DNA of 64,000 nt, taken from NCBI GenBank assembly GCA_965249955.1, contig OZ252261.1:2108001-2172000 (forward strand), given 5' to 3'. The stretch's first letter is position 1. The number at the start of each line of letters is the position of its first letter. The position numbers were made by a program, and so were the translations under genes. Positions 54,381 through 63,264 of the stretch are shown here, piece after piece. Origin of the DNA: SB11 sp965249955. GTDB lineage: Bacteria > Bacteroidota > Bacteroidia > UBA8524. The notes beneath the pieces were generated by a model that did no database searches, had not been told where the DNA came from, and worked only from the letters and a program-made list of their open reading frames with translations.

Positions 54381-56762
54381 TTGAAAAAACTATTATACAC
54401 ACTTATAGCAGTTTGTGCATTTGGTATTGCTACTGCACAAACCTTTGTTTTTAATGACAGCATTATAAAACAAGGAGAAATTGATATTGCCCCGTATGCA
54501 CGTTTTGCTAATGTTGGCGATAGTATTTATACAGTAGAATATGTAAGCAACAACCTAAATAGGTTGCCGTTTAAGCAAATTACTCCCAAAGATCAGAACA
54601 CAAGTTTTACTGATGAAAATTATTGGGTAACCTTTACATTAAAAAACAACACTCAAAAAAAGCTTTCTTACTATTTTGAAACAGCACGACCGATTACAGA
54701 CAATGTTGATTTTTATTGGCAGTTGCCTAATGGCAATATAGAGCAACAACATAGTGGTGATAATATGCCCTTTGCACAAAGGACAATACCCCACCGTAAA
54801 ACATTGTTTAAGGTATTGTTGCAGCCTAATGAAACGTATAAAGCCTACATACACTATAAAAGTGATGGAGAGGTGCTGAGCTTGCAAGCACTGCTGTATA
54901 CCCCCGAAAGGTTTTTAGAGCGTAGCTATAACGAACAGCTTGTTTTTGGTCTTTTTTATGGTGTGTTGCTTTTTGCAGCAGTAACCTATTTGTTTTTTTA
55001 TGCAGGTATGCGTGATAAAAGTTTCCTGTATTATGGCATATATGTAATTTTTATTGGCTTGCTTCAGTTTTCACTCGATGGGCTTTTGTACCAATATATT
55101 ATGCCTTGGGGTGGATGGTTATACTTGCGCTCACTAATTTTAATAGCAATACTTGCCCCCTTTTTTATGAGCAAGTATGCAGTAAATTATTTGTATGGAG
55201 GAGAGGCGGGTAAAGCACCTAAATTTTTTAAAGTAGCCAATATTTTATTGGGTATTCTATTCGTTTCAGTATTGGCGATTCCTGCCGCTTTAAAATACAG
55301 CTACCCTATAGCCAATATATTGGGCTTAGCAGTGCTTGTATCCATTATAGTTACCATAATAAGTAAAGCACTTAAACATCAAAAAATTGATGTCTTTTTT
55401 GCTATGGGTTTCTTATTTCTTGTGGTAGGTTTTGTAATATTTATACTCAACAATTTGGGCATATTACCCAACTCAATTATTACACTAAATAGCACTAAGA
55501 TAGGAACAGGGCTTGAGGTTGTTTTTCTATCACTATCAATGGCAAACCGCATTTGGCAGTTAAAAAGTGATAAAGAAAAAATGCAGGGTTTGGCACTACA
55601 AAAAGCAGAAGAAGCAAACGAATTAAAAAACTATTTCATGTCAAACATGAGCCATGAGCTACGTACACCCCTTAATGCTATTATGGGTATTGTAGATGTA
55701 ATGCTTAGAGAAGAAAATGATGCAAAATACAAAGCCAACTTTGAGTTAATTAAAAACTCCTCGCATAGCCTGTTAAGCTCAGTAAACGATGTACTGGATT
55801 ATTCTAAAATTGAAAAAGGAGAGATAGTTTTTGAGCAAGAAGATTTTGAATTCGGTAAAACAATAAGTCAGATAAAAGATAACTGGGCAAAGCAAGCTAA
55901 AAATAAAGGATTGGAGTTTAAGTATAACCCTTCTGATGATACTCCTTTTGTAGTTACAGGAGACAGTCTTCGGTTAAGTCAAATAGTAAACAATGTACTG
56001 GGTAATGCCGTTAAGTTTACGCAAAGTGGAACCATAGATTTTAAAATCAATTACCTTAAAACAGAAGAGAAAAAGGTATTGATACAGATGACCATAACCG
56101 ATACAGGTATAGGTATTCCAAAAGAAAAGATTGAAAGTGTATTTAGTAGTTTTTTACAAGAAAACATAAACAATAGGCGTAAGTATGGCGGTTTGGGCTT
56201 GGGCTTATCAATAGTGAAAGAGTTGTTGCACTTGCAAGGAGGTAAAATAAAAGTAGAAAGTGTAGTAGGCGAAGGCACACAATGTTATATAGAAATACCC
56301 TACAAGTTGGCAGATGTGCAAATACAACCTAAGCGAGAAACATTGTATCCCAAAGATGAGTTTGACCTTTTGGGTGCCAAACTGTTGATTGTTGAAGACG
56401 ATGATGTGAATCAGTTTATAATGAAAACAATATTATCGCGTTGGAAGAATACTGAAATCAAAATTGTGAGCGATGGAAGTTTAGCATTAGAAGCGTTGAA
56501 AAACGATACTTTTAACATTGTGTTAATGGATTTGCAAATGCCTATTATGGATGGTTATGAAGCTACAGAAGAGATAAGAAAGGGAAGTGCAGGAGAAGCC
56601 AATACCCATATACCTATTATTGCTGTTACAGCTGATACTATGGAAAGTACTAGGCAACGAACCAAAATAATTGGTATGGATGATTACATGACGAAACCCG
56701 TTGATCAAAAATTGCTTTATGAAAAGATTACCAACCTATTGTTAGAAACAGTGAGCCTGTAA
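54381..56762 (+). CDS. 7TMR-DISM hybrid sensor histidine kinase
   Basis: A 793-residue protein. The start is TTG 54381; the ATG at 54361 is out of frame, and the TTG opens a signal peptide (KKLLYTLIAVCAFGIATAQ). Domain order: extracellular 7TMR-DISM sensor domain (about 22-175), seven membrane helices (about 185-390), a short coiled linker, HisKA with H425 (SNMSHELRTPL), HATPase with N542 region, DTGIG (574-578) and GGLGLGLS (603-610), then a receiver domain (about 664-785) with phosphoacceptor D717 (MDLQMPIMDG). Family knowledge: DISM receptors sense small ligands, often carbohydrate-like. It phosphorylates itself and its receiver; the output partner is unknown. The LytTR regulator is a candidate by neighbourhood only. 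Confidence 0.92.
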   Translation: MKKLLYTLIAVCAFGIATAQTFVFNDSIIKQGEIDIAPYARFANVGDSIYTVEYVSNNLNRLPFKQITPKDQNTSFTDENYWVTFTLKNNTQKKLSYYFETARPITDNVDFYWQLPNGNIEQQHSGDNMPFAQRTIPHRKTLFKVLLQPNETYKAYIHYKSDGEVLSLQALLYTPERFLERSYNEQLVFGLFYGVLLFAAVTYLFFYAGMRDKSFLYYGIYVIFIGLLQFSLDGLLYQYIMPWGGWLYLRSLILIAILAPFFMSKYAVNYLYGGEAGKAPKFFKVANILLGILFVSVLAIPAALKYSYPIANILGLAVLVSIIVTIISKALKHQKIDVFFAMGFLFLVVGFVIFILNNLGILPNSIITLNSTKIGTGLEVVFLSLSMANRIWQLKSDKEKMQGLALQKAEEANELKNYFMSNMSHELRTPLNAIMGIVDVMLREENDAKYKANFELIKNSSHSLLSSVNDVLDYSKIEKGEIVFEQEDFEFGKTISQIKDNWAKQAKNKGLEFKYNPSDDTPFVVTGDSLRLSQIVNNVLGNAVKFTQSGTIDFKINYLKTEEKKVLIQMTITDTGIGIPKEKIESVFSSFLQENINNRRKYGGLGLGLSIVKELLHLQGGKIKVESVVGEGTQCYIEIPYKLADVQIQPKRETLYPKDEFDLLGAKLLIVEDDDVNQFIMKTILSRWKNTEIKIVSDGSLALEALKNDTFNIVLMDLQMPIMDGYEATEEIRKGSAGEANTHIPIIAVTADTMESTRQRTKIIGMDDYMTKPVDQKLLYEKITNLLLETVSL

Positions 56763-57094
56763 GCGACTATCTTTAATAAATAAATTTGTACTAAATGGTA
56801 CTTTGTTTTTAGTATATCAGTTGAAAAATAAGATAGCCATACAATTAGTTAAGTCTTTTAAGTCGCTCAATACCTGCGAAAACCCTCTTTATAATGCCAA
56901 ACAGGTGTTTTTTGATGCTTTAGTGTATTCTATTCACAAGCTATAGGGTAGGTGTATAGCATCGTATAAATTTTGTATTTATGTATACTATGTTTGTAGT
57001 TTTCAGTTGAAATTATGTTTTAATGAATTGATTTATAGAATTGTACAATGTTTTTCTGTATTTTAACTTTTGAGCATATTTTTTTAAAAAAAAG

Positions 57095-57124
57095 TTGCAA
57101 TTGTATAAAAGGGTTGTATATTTG
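57095..57124 (+). promoter_or_regulatory. Orphan Bacteroidota promoter in a gene-free stretch
   Basis: TTG (57095-57097) and TATATTTG (57117-57124) are 19 bp apart, a full match to TTG-N19-TAnnTTTG. No coding gene follows on this strand. A second -7-like element, TAGCTTTG (57192-57199), has a TTG 24 bp upstream (57165-57167). Confidence 0.6.
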
Positions 57125-57130
57125 TATTGT

Positions 57131-57275
57131 CAATCGGGGTTATTAACATTTTTGAAAAATTGAATTGATAATCCTGTGTGAAGTAAAAAATTAGCTTTGT
57201 TGACGGAAGAGTAAATTCTTCAGTAATATTCCTAAATAGCACAAACAGCCTGTCGGGAGACGGGCTGTTTATTTT
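57131..57275 (+). ncRNA. Candidate small RNA
   Basis: The transcript predicted from the promoter at 57095-57124 to the terminator at 57275 is about 145 nt. It contains no ATG-started ORF. It includes a small hairpin (GAAGA 57206-57210 with TCTTC 57217-57221) before the terminal stem. I recognise no known RNA family. Confidence 0.35.
57243..57275 (+). terminator. Hairpin terminator of the candidate small RNA
   Basis: A 12-bp stem pairs 57243-57254 with 57259-57270 around a GGGA loop; TATTTT follows. The one non-Watson-Crick pair (T251 with G262) is a G-U wobble in plus-strand RNA but an A-C mismatch in minus-strand RNA, so the plus orientation is favoured. It is also 36 bp after the stop of the minus-strand 57311 gene. 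Confidence 0.65.
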
Positions 57276-57310
57276 ATGTACTATTTGGTTTAAAAATCCT
57301 TCCCTCCCTT

Positions 57311-60067
57311 TTATTGTTTAATAAAAAATTGCGCCGCTTGGCCTTTTTTATTCTCAATCCTAATTAAGTAAGTACCTGCTTGAAGTGCACTTATAGGTAA
57401 GTTGATTGACTTTTCTTGCCCTTTGGTATCTATTAATAGTTTGCCTTGTGTATCAAAAATGCGGTAATTAGTAATACCCTCAAAATTGGCAGGCAAATCA
57501 ATACTTATCTTCTCAATAGCAGGGTTAGGATACAGTTTAAATGAAATACCTTTTTCAGTGCCTTCAATACCCGTCAAATGGTAAGGGCGTGTTATGTTAG
57601 CGGCATATACACCTGCTCCGTGGGTTGCCAAAACCACTCTCCCATCACTACGGCGTATTTTTATCATCTCGCAAATTGCATTGCCAATACCATTAGGACT
57701 TTGTTGCACCCAAATAGTATTTACACTATCAAGAGCAGCAGTGCCATACAAGCCTACACTTGTAGCCACTAAAACACCATAATCAGCACCTGTTTTTATA
57801 AAAGTAGCCCAACGGCACGAGGGGCCATTACCGCTGCCGTTTGCATTTTGCTCTAAATTGCCCGATATATCCGTCCAGTTTTGGCCACCGTCTTCAGTAT
57901 AAAAAATACTACGAATACTGTAGTTAGTCATCACCACAATTAGCTTGTTCTCATCATCAGGGTGCACACATACATTACCTATGTTGCCTTGCGGAAACAT
58001 AGTACCTGTAATATCTTCAGGGGTGGGGTTATTAGCTGTTGCTGCATTTTTTACGCGATAAACTCTACCGCCACTTGTTCCATAAAACAAAGTGCCCGAA
58101 TTATTTTCTGCCATGCTAATGGCTGTTATGGCAGCATTATTAGGAGCGGTGCTTAGAGTATCCCAGTAGCCCTTCTCGCGAGAAGAATCTAAATAGTTGT
58201 CTAAAGGTATTTGGGTAATATCCTTACAGCGTAGCACTATGTTACCTGCAAGCAAATACACTTGCTTGTCATCATTTGGGTTCACACACCAAGGATTAAT
58301 AAACAAATAGTTAAACTCACCTAGGGGGTCTAGTCGGGCACTTTGGGCGCGTTTATAGTTGTTATTCAAATTTATGCGGTACAGCCCCGCTTGTTGTTTA
58401 GCTACATAATAGTCGTTGCCATTATTGGCTACGTGGCAAAAAGCACCATCGTAACTAAAAATTAAACTCCATGGGTTTTTAGCATCATTTTTATTGGTAA
58501 ACAAAGTGCCGTTATCCTGCAAGCCCCCAATAATTACATTATCACCAGCTTTGCTTTCGTTTAAAGCAACAGTATAAAACTGTGTAGTTACATAACCATT
58601 GTTTAGCGATTGCCACTGCACAATATCTTGTTTAATATTTGTGGTTATAGAGATACCTCCATCGTGTGTTGATATAGCTTTATCAGGGTTTGAGGGGTAA
58701 AAAACCATATTATGTTGGTCGGGGTGATGGTTCTCATATATCTGAAAATCAGGACGCCTAGTACCTAGCGCATAGCCGCCGATGCGTTGAAGTTTATTTT
58801 GAGTTTTAAACCCGTCGCCTGATCGGAAAAGGCTTGAGCCGCCAATAATTACTATGTTAGTGTCTTTTGGATGAACGCGTACAAAATAATCATATCCGCC
58901 TTGTGCATTAAAAGGTTCAAATTCGCCTACACTGTTAGGAATATTTTTTGAACGGTCTTCCCACACACCACCACTGCCAGTTCCGTCGCCCGATAAGTAT
59001 GTGTATTTCCATAAACTATTTCCTTCTTCTGTTCCTCTAAAATCTTTAGTTATTTGTCCGCTACCCGGTGTATGCGCCAATATATATACTTGGTTTTCAA
59101 ACTGGGGAACAATACCAATTACCATACGTTCGTATATAACAGGAAAACCGGCAGGGGTAATATTCGCCCACGTATCGCCATTATCATCACTACGCCAAAT
59201 GCCTTTTTGCGGGCCTACATTGTCAAGTGTAGCATATAATATGCCTGTAGATGTAACGGCTATATCCGTATACTCAGAAAGGTTGCCACCAAAACGACCT
59301 CCACGAACCCTTTGCCACGTATCGCCACCATTGGTGCTGCGGTAAATGCCTCCGTATATTGCAGCAAATACAACATCTTTATCGGTTATAGCAGGGTTTA
59401 CCAAAATAGTCCAACCCAAATCGTAATCAACATCAAACTGAGGGGTGTTTACTGCCGTTGATGTTAATGCTTTCCAGCTTTTACCTCCATCAGTTGATTT
59501 TAAAAATCCGTTTCCTGCAAAAAAAGCTCCTGTTTTTGAAGCACTCGCTCCTAAACGCTCTCCCGTAGTGGCATACCAAATATTTGTTTTTCCTGCGCGG
59601 GTATCTTGTGCTAATGAAGTAATAGCATTAGTTTGAGTATTGGTTGTGGTTTTAGTCCATGTTTTGCCTGCATCTTCACTACGCCAAATACCGCCCGTAG
59701 CAGCTCCGGCCAATAAAATGTCTTCGTTAGTGGCATCAATGGCTATGGCGCGTGTACGACCGCCCACATTCCAAGGCCCCATGTTTTCCCATATATCGCC
59801 GCTTTTTCTAAAAGCATCGGCTTTGGGAAGGGTAGCTGCAAAAGCCAGTTCCTTTTTGCGAATACCGTCGGGTATTTTACCTGTGGCAGGGTCTTTCAAT
59901 CGGTCAAGCTCCCATTGTTGGCGTGCGCTAAGGTTAAAACTCATTGCCTCGTCATCGGGCAGGGTTTGGGGTGTATTTACCGAGGGAACAAAATTTATAT
60001 ACGCTATAACGGCAATGCTGGCAAAAGCGGCGGCTATTGCTATAATTAGTAGGTTTTTACGTTGCAT
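57311..60067 (-). CDS. Asp-box/beta-propeller exported protein with type A T9SS sorting domain
   Basis: A 918-residue protein from ATG 60067 with an N-terminal hydrophobic export signal (about 4-25). The main part is a beta-propeller with repeated Asp-boxes: SEDAGKTWTK, STDGGKSWKA, STNGGDTWQR, SDDNGDTWAN and TEDGGQNWTD. These are typical of sialidase/BNR and sortilin/VPS10-like propellers. The early segment NMGPWNVGGRTRAIAID is common in such Bacteroidota proteins. No sialidase catalytic residues can be assigned, so it may bind rather than cut. The end (KLYPNPAIEKISIDLP, ending FFIKQ) is a type A sorting domain. It stands alone on the minus strand. Confidence 0.88.
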   Translation of the reverse strand: MQRKNLLIIAIAAAFASIAVIAYINFVPSVNTPQTLPDDEAMSFNLSARQQWELDRLKDPATGKIPDGIRKKELAFAATLPKADAFRKSGDIWENMGPWNVGGRTRAIAIDATNEDILLAGAATGGIWRSEDAGKTWTKTTTNTQTNAITSLAQDTRAGKTNIWYATTGERLGASASKTGAFFAGNGFLKSTDGGKSWKALTSTAVNTPQFDVDYDLGWTILVNPAITDKDVVFAAIYGGIYRSTNGGDTWQRVRGGRFGGNLSEYTDIAVTSTGILYATLDNVGPQKGIWRSDDNGDTWANITPAGFPVIYERMVIGIVPQFENQVYILAHTPGSGQITKDFRGTEEGNSLWKYTYLSGDGTGSGGVWEDRSKNIPNSVGEFEPFNAQGGYDYFVRVHPKDTNIVIIGGSSLFRSGDGFKTQNKLQRIGGYALGTRRPDFQIYENHHPDQHNMVFYPSNPDKAISTHDGGISITTNIKQDIVQWQSLNNGYVTTQFYTVALNESKAGDNVIIGGLQDNGTLFTNKNDAKNPWSLIFSYDGAFCHVANNGNDYYVAKQQAGLYRINLNNNYKRAQSARLDPLGEFNYLFINPWCVNPNDDKQVYLLAGNIVLRCKDITQIPLDNYLDSSREKGYWDTLSTAPNNAAITAISMAENNSGTLFYGTSGGRVYRVKNAATANNPTPEDITGTMFPQGNIGNVCVHPDDENKLIVVMTNYSIRSIFYTEDGGQNWTDISGNLEQNANGSGNGPSCRWATFIKTGADYGVLVATSVGLYGTAALDSVNTIWVQQSPNGIGNAICEMIKIRRSDGRVVLATHGAGVYAANITRPYHLTGIEGTEKGISFKLYPNPAIEKISIDLPANFEGITNYRIFDTQGKLLIDTKGQEKSINLPISALQAGTYLIRIENKKGQAAQFFIKQ

Positions 60068-60135
60068 AACTATTTCAAAGATATAAAATATGGCAACGGA
60101 AAGGGCAGTATGATGGATAGGCAGGTGTTTTAAAT

Positions 60136-60143
60136 TATCTTTG
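60136..60143 (+). promoter_or_regulatory. -7 element of the tRNA-Arg promoter
   Basis: TATCTTTG matches TAnnTTTG and lies 9 bp before the tRNA. No clear TTG is present at -33. Confidence 0.5.
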
Positions 60144-60152
60144 CCCCTATAT

Positions 60153-60224
60153 GGCCTTATGGTACAATGGATAGTACGTAAGTCTCCGGAACTTAAGATC
60201 CAGGTTCGATTCCCGGTAAGGCCA
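60153..60224 (+). tRNA. tRNA-Arg (CCG)
   Basis: A 72-nt cloverleaf with acceptor GGCCTTA/TAAGGCC, D arm GTAC..GTAC, anticodon loop CTCCGGA (CCG at 60186-60188) and discriminator A. The T arm is CCAGG-TTCGATT-CCCGG, so its third pair is an A-C mismatch. CCA is not encoded. It reads CGG codons. Confidence 0.93.
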
Positions 60225-60283
60225 CAAGATTTTAGAGTATGTTTTACGAGTGTGTAGTTAAGGGCGGTACGTTTTAAGATTTT

Positions 60284-60649
60284 TTATACTTGTCTTAAAA
60301 TCTTTTCCATCTTTTTACCCTTCGCCAATTCGTCAACCAATTTATCTAAATACCTTACTTTTTTTGTAAGTGGTGTTTCAATATCCTCTATTCTATAACC
60401 GCATATTACACCCTTAATAAGGTTGGCATTTGGGTTTAGTGTTGCTTTTTCAAAAAAAGTTTTAAAAGTAACTTTCTCATCATTTAGCTGCTGCAACTTT
60501 TCATTATCAAAGCCGGTTAACCACTCTATTACTTGGTGTAATTCTTCCTTAGTTCTGCCCTTGCTTTCAACCTTTGTAATATAATGTGGGTATACCGATG
60601 CAAATGTCAATTTTGCAATCCTTTCATCGTGTTCGGGTGTTGTTGTCAT
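60284..60649 (-). CDS. DUF2200 family protein
   Basis: A 121-residue protein from ATG 60649. It closely follows the DUF2200 pattern: DERIAKLTFASVYPHYITKVE, then GRTKEELHQVIEWLTGFD, VICGYRIEDIE and a C-terminal YLDKLVDELAKGKKMEKILR. It is small, helical, soluble and cytoplasmic. The function is not established for this family. It is convergent with tRNA-Arg and 110 bp from the divergent DUF3820 gene. Confidence 0.85.
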   Translation of the reverse strand: MTTTPEHDERIAKLTFASVYPHYITKVESKGRTKEELHQVIEWLTGFDNEKLQQLNDEKVTFKTFFEKATLNPNANLIKGVICGYRIEDIETPLTKKVRYLDKLVDELAKGKKMEKILRQV

Positions 60650-60759
60650 ATTTGCTCAAAAATGCCTTGTTATAAAACAAATGTATAGAAATGAGCTAAT
60701 AATAAGGAGTTCGTTTGGTTCACTTTTTGTTTTTGCTTACAAACTTCTAACTTGCCACA

Positions 60760-60981
60760 ATGTCGCTCAACCCGCAATTGTTGTTAGATTTAGTAAAAGT
60801 ACAAATGCCTTTTGGCAAGCACAAGGGAGTGGTTTTGTGTAATTTACCCGTTTCGTACCTCGAGTGGTTTCAGCGTAAGGGTTTCCCTGCGGGCAAATTG
60901 GGCACACAATTGCAAACCCTGTACGAGATAAAACTAAACGGTTTAGAATATTTGCTAGAACCTTTGAAAGGCAAGAAATAA
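60760..60981 (+). CDS. DUF3820 family protein
   Basis: A 73-residue protein of the DUF3820 family, with the typical MPFGKHKGVVLCNLPVSYLE segment followed by GFPAGKLG and YEIKLNGL. Some databases list the family as a putative quorum-sensing-regulated virulence factor, but this is not secure. Its TAA shares one base with the next start codon (TAATG), so translation is coupled to the following gene. Confidence 0.82.
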   Translation: MSLNPQLLLDLVKVQMPFGKHKGVVLCNLPVSYLEWFQRKGFPAGKLGTQLQTLYEIKLNGLEYLLEPLKGKK

Positions 60982-61457
60982 TGAAGGCAGCTACTTTAAG
61001 CGAAATTAAAAAAGAACTAAACACCTTGCCGCCCGAGCAGTTGGTAGAGCTTTGCCTGCGACTAAGCAAATACAAAAAAGAGAATAAAGAGCTACTAAAT
61101 TACTTGTTGTTTGAGCAGCAAGACGAGGCAGCATATATAAACGGTGTAAAGAACGAGATGGACGAACAGTTTGCCGCCATTAATCATGCTACTATATATT
61201 TTGTTAAAAAAAGCCTGCGCAAAATATTGCGCACCGCCAATAAATACATAAAATACTCGGGCAATAAACAAACCGAGGTAGAGCTATTGCTATACTATTG
61301 CCAACTGTTTAAAGATTTATCTTTGCCTATGGATAATCATATTGCGCTGCAAAATATTTATTATAGGCAAATACAGAAAATCAAAAAAGCACTAGGCACT
61401 CTGCACGAGGATATTCAGTACGACTATAAAGGCTTATTGGACGATTTAATTATTTAA
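60981..61457 (+). CDS. Hypothetical helical protein coupled to DUF3820
   Basis: A 158-residue protein that starts at the A of the preceding TAA (60981), so the two genes are translationally coupled. It is highly Lys/Glu/Leu-rich and helical (TLSEIKKELNTLPPEQLVEL; KSLRKILRTANKYIKYSG). No domain is recognised; it appears to be a conserved Bacteroidota type. It has no export signal. Its stop overlaps the stop of the convergent DoxX-like gene by four bases (TTAA, 61454-61457). Confidence 0.75.
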   Translation: MKAATLSEIKKELNTLPPEQLVELCLRLSKYKKENKELLNYLLFEQQDEAAYINGVKNEMDEQFAAINHATIYFVKKSLRKILRTANKYIKYSGNKQTEVELLLYYCQLFKDLSLPMDNHIALQNIYYRQIQKIKKALGTLHEDIQYDYKGLLDDLII

Positions 61458-62698
61458 TACCCGTCAATTGTCCAGTTAAATTCTTTTTGCAATAAGGGTG
61501 ATTTTTGCAGGTTTATTTTTTGTGTTTTTATCAATATAGTATCATTATCTAAAATCCCTTCAAATTGCAAGGTAGAGTCTGTTATTTTGGTATAAAAAAG
61601 GCTGCTTGAAGTATTTGTATAGTAATTATTTAATTGCAAGTTATTTCCCGCTTCATAGCTTAATTTATAGTCCATCATCACATCATTCACTGTTTGGGTA
61701 ATAAAATATCCAGCCCTATTTATAAACACCTTTTTAATATATTTTTTATCAGTGAGTAATGGTGCTAGTGTGTCCCCGTTTTTAATAAATAATGTGGTGG
61801 TATACGCCCCATGCAGTGGCGGGCGTTGTTGGGCATCATCGTTAAAGTTTTGAGAAATAAAATAGGGCGATAACACATCAAATAACAACACAACTATTAG
61901 TGCCGCTTTTGCAAATACATAAATTTTATTTTGGCGAGGGGCGTAGGCAGGTTGCCAAAGTTTTAATTCAGTTTTTTGCTGATAGATAAATAGCTGTGTT
62001 AGTGGTTTTGTATAGGGCAAAATTATTATTACACATAATAGTAAAAGAAAAAGCGAGAATACTTTTACCGAAATATCGAAGCTAAAATTAATGGCTACCA
62101 CATTTACCATTACTCCGCAAGCTATAATAGCGCCCAGTAATCGGGTGCGTTTAAACAACAGCATAAATGCGGGTATTACTTCTATTACTCCTGAAAATAC
62201 AGTATACGAATAAGATGAGCCCATAGTGCTCCAAAACAATAAATCTTGGTGGGTTTGCCCTAAAGGGGTAAACAGTGTATTAGGTTCGGGCAAATAAAAT
62301 TGCCATTTAAATATTTTATTAAATCCGTAAATAAATAATTGCAGCGATAGGTAATAAGCTACCAGTGTATTGAACCAATAGTGTAGGTGTTGATAATTGG
62401 TGTTTTTATCCCTCAACCCCCATAAAAAACTACCTGCAAGAGCTAATAAAAAAATATGTAATAGGTGTATATGCAATCCTGTAGAATCAGATAATAGTAG
62501 GTAGGTATTACTTATTGATAAGCCCAAAATATGTAGTGCTGTCCACCGTGCCCATGCCTCAAATAGCGGTGCTAAAAATGCAGGAATATTGGGTATATAA
62601 TTAAGTGTAAACGGAAAGGTGAGTATAAACAACAGCGTAAAAAGGCTAATTAGCCTAAAGCTAAACTGTTTTATGGCGAGTGGCAGTTGTAAAAACAT
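61454..62698 (-). CDS. DoxX-like integral membrane protein
   Basis: From ATG 62698 the product is 414 residues; a TTG at 62719 would add seven. The first 280 residues hold about eight membrane helices; the segment QLFIYGFNKIFKWQF resembles the start of DoxX-type proteins. The C-terminal 130 residues are a soluble region (about 285-414; DGTLAP-like, FNWTIDGY) that is predicted beta and may lie on the periplasmic side. The substrate is unknown. It is convergent with the gene before it and divergent from the next one. Confidence 0.7.
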   Translation of the reverse strand: MFLQLPLAIKQFSFRLISLFTLLFILTFPFTLNYIPNIPAFLAPLFEAWARWTALHILGLSISNTYLLLSDSTGLHIHLLHIFLLALAGSFLWGLRDKNTNYQHLHYWFNTLVAYYLSLQLFIYGFNKIFKWQFYLPEPNTLFTPLGQTHQDLLFWSTMGSSYSYTVFSGVIEVIPAFMLLFKRTRLLGAIIACGVMVNVVAINFSFDISVKVFSLFLLLLCVIIILPYTKPLTQLFIYQQKTELKLWQPAYAPRQNKIYVFAKAALIVVLLFDVLSPYFISQNFNDDAQQRPPLHGAYTTTLFIKNGDTLAPLLTDKKYIKKVFINRAGYFITQTVNDVMMDYKLSYEAGNNLQLNNYYTNTSSSLFYTKITDSTLQFEGILDNDTILIKTQKINLQKSPLLQKEFNWTIDGY

Positions 62699-62787
62699 AG
62701 TATTTGTATTGCAGTACAACGGGTTACATTAAAAGTTCAAAGCTTTGAACTTTTAACAGGCAGTACGTGTACCGAAAAGAAAAGACC

Positions 62788-63231
62788 ATGAAAAGAATTG
62801 TATTAATAGCACTTTGCACTGCCTTTGTCCTGAGTGCAATGGCACAAACCAAACGCATAGCCTACCGTAGTCATAGTGGCAGTAATGCTATGTTTGCATT
62901 ATTTGAAGACGATAATTTGGGCTTAAGCCCTGAAATTGAGAGAAGGTGGGAACACGAAAGATTAGTCAAGGATTCCTTATTGAAAGTAGATAGTGCTGCA
63001 AATAATCAGTTGAAAAAAGACAGTGTGAAAAGCAAACAAAAACAACCCATAAAACATATTCCTAACGATACTCTTCAAACTAAACCCAAACCTGAAAAAA
63101 TTGACAACAAAAAAGGCGAGGTAATGGATAGCGGAAAAGCTGATGAAAAACAAGGCAGTTTCCCCGTACTATTATTAGTAGGCTTATTAATACCCACAGG
63201 GTTTGCAGCTGCTTTTGCTTTGCGCCAATAG
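62788..63231 (+). CDS. Small membrane protein with signal peptide and C-terminal helix
   Basis: From ATG 62788 the product is 147 residues; an upstream GTG at 62767 adds seven. It has a signal peptide (KRIVLIALCTAFVLSAMAQ), a Lys/Asp/Ser-rich charged middle part, and a C-terminal membrane helix (FPVLLLVGLLIPTGFAAAFALRQ). The topology suggests a periplasmic charged loop held at the membrane. No domain is recognised. It is followed after 33 bp by the DUF2721 gene on the same strand. Confidence 0.7.
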   Translation: MKRIVLIALCTAFVLSAMAQTKRIAYRSHSGSNAMFALFEDDNLGLSPEIERRWEHERLVKDSLLKVDSAANNQLKKDSVKSKQKQPIKHIPNDTLQTKPKPEKIDNKKGEVMDSGKADEKQGSFPVLLLVGLLIPTGFAAAFALRQ

Positions 63232-63264
63232 TTGTTACTTTGCAGTAACAATTATCAGCAAAAA

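Larger units (their letters stand above)
56763..57310. other. Gene-free stretch downstream of the hybrid kinase
   Basis: About 550 bp, strongly AT-rich. No ORF of coding character is present. The first 330 bp hold only scattered T and A runs. Near its end a promoter (57095-57124) and a hairpin (57243-57275) frame a possible small RNA. Confidence 0.6.

Noticed and set aside
56763..57094. Additional TAnnTTTG boxes (56781-56788 and 56989-56996)
   Set aside because: They lack a TTG at the proper spacing, and such boxes are frequent by chance in AT-rich DNA.
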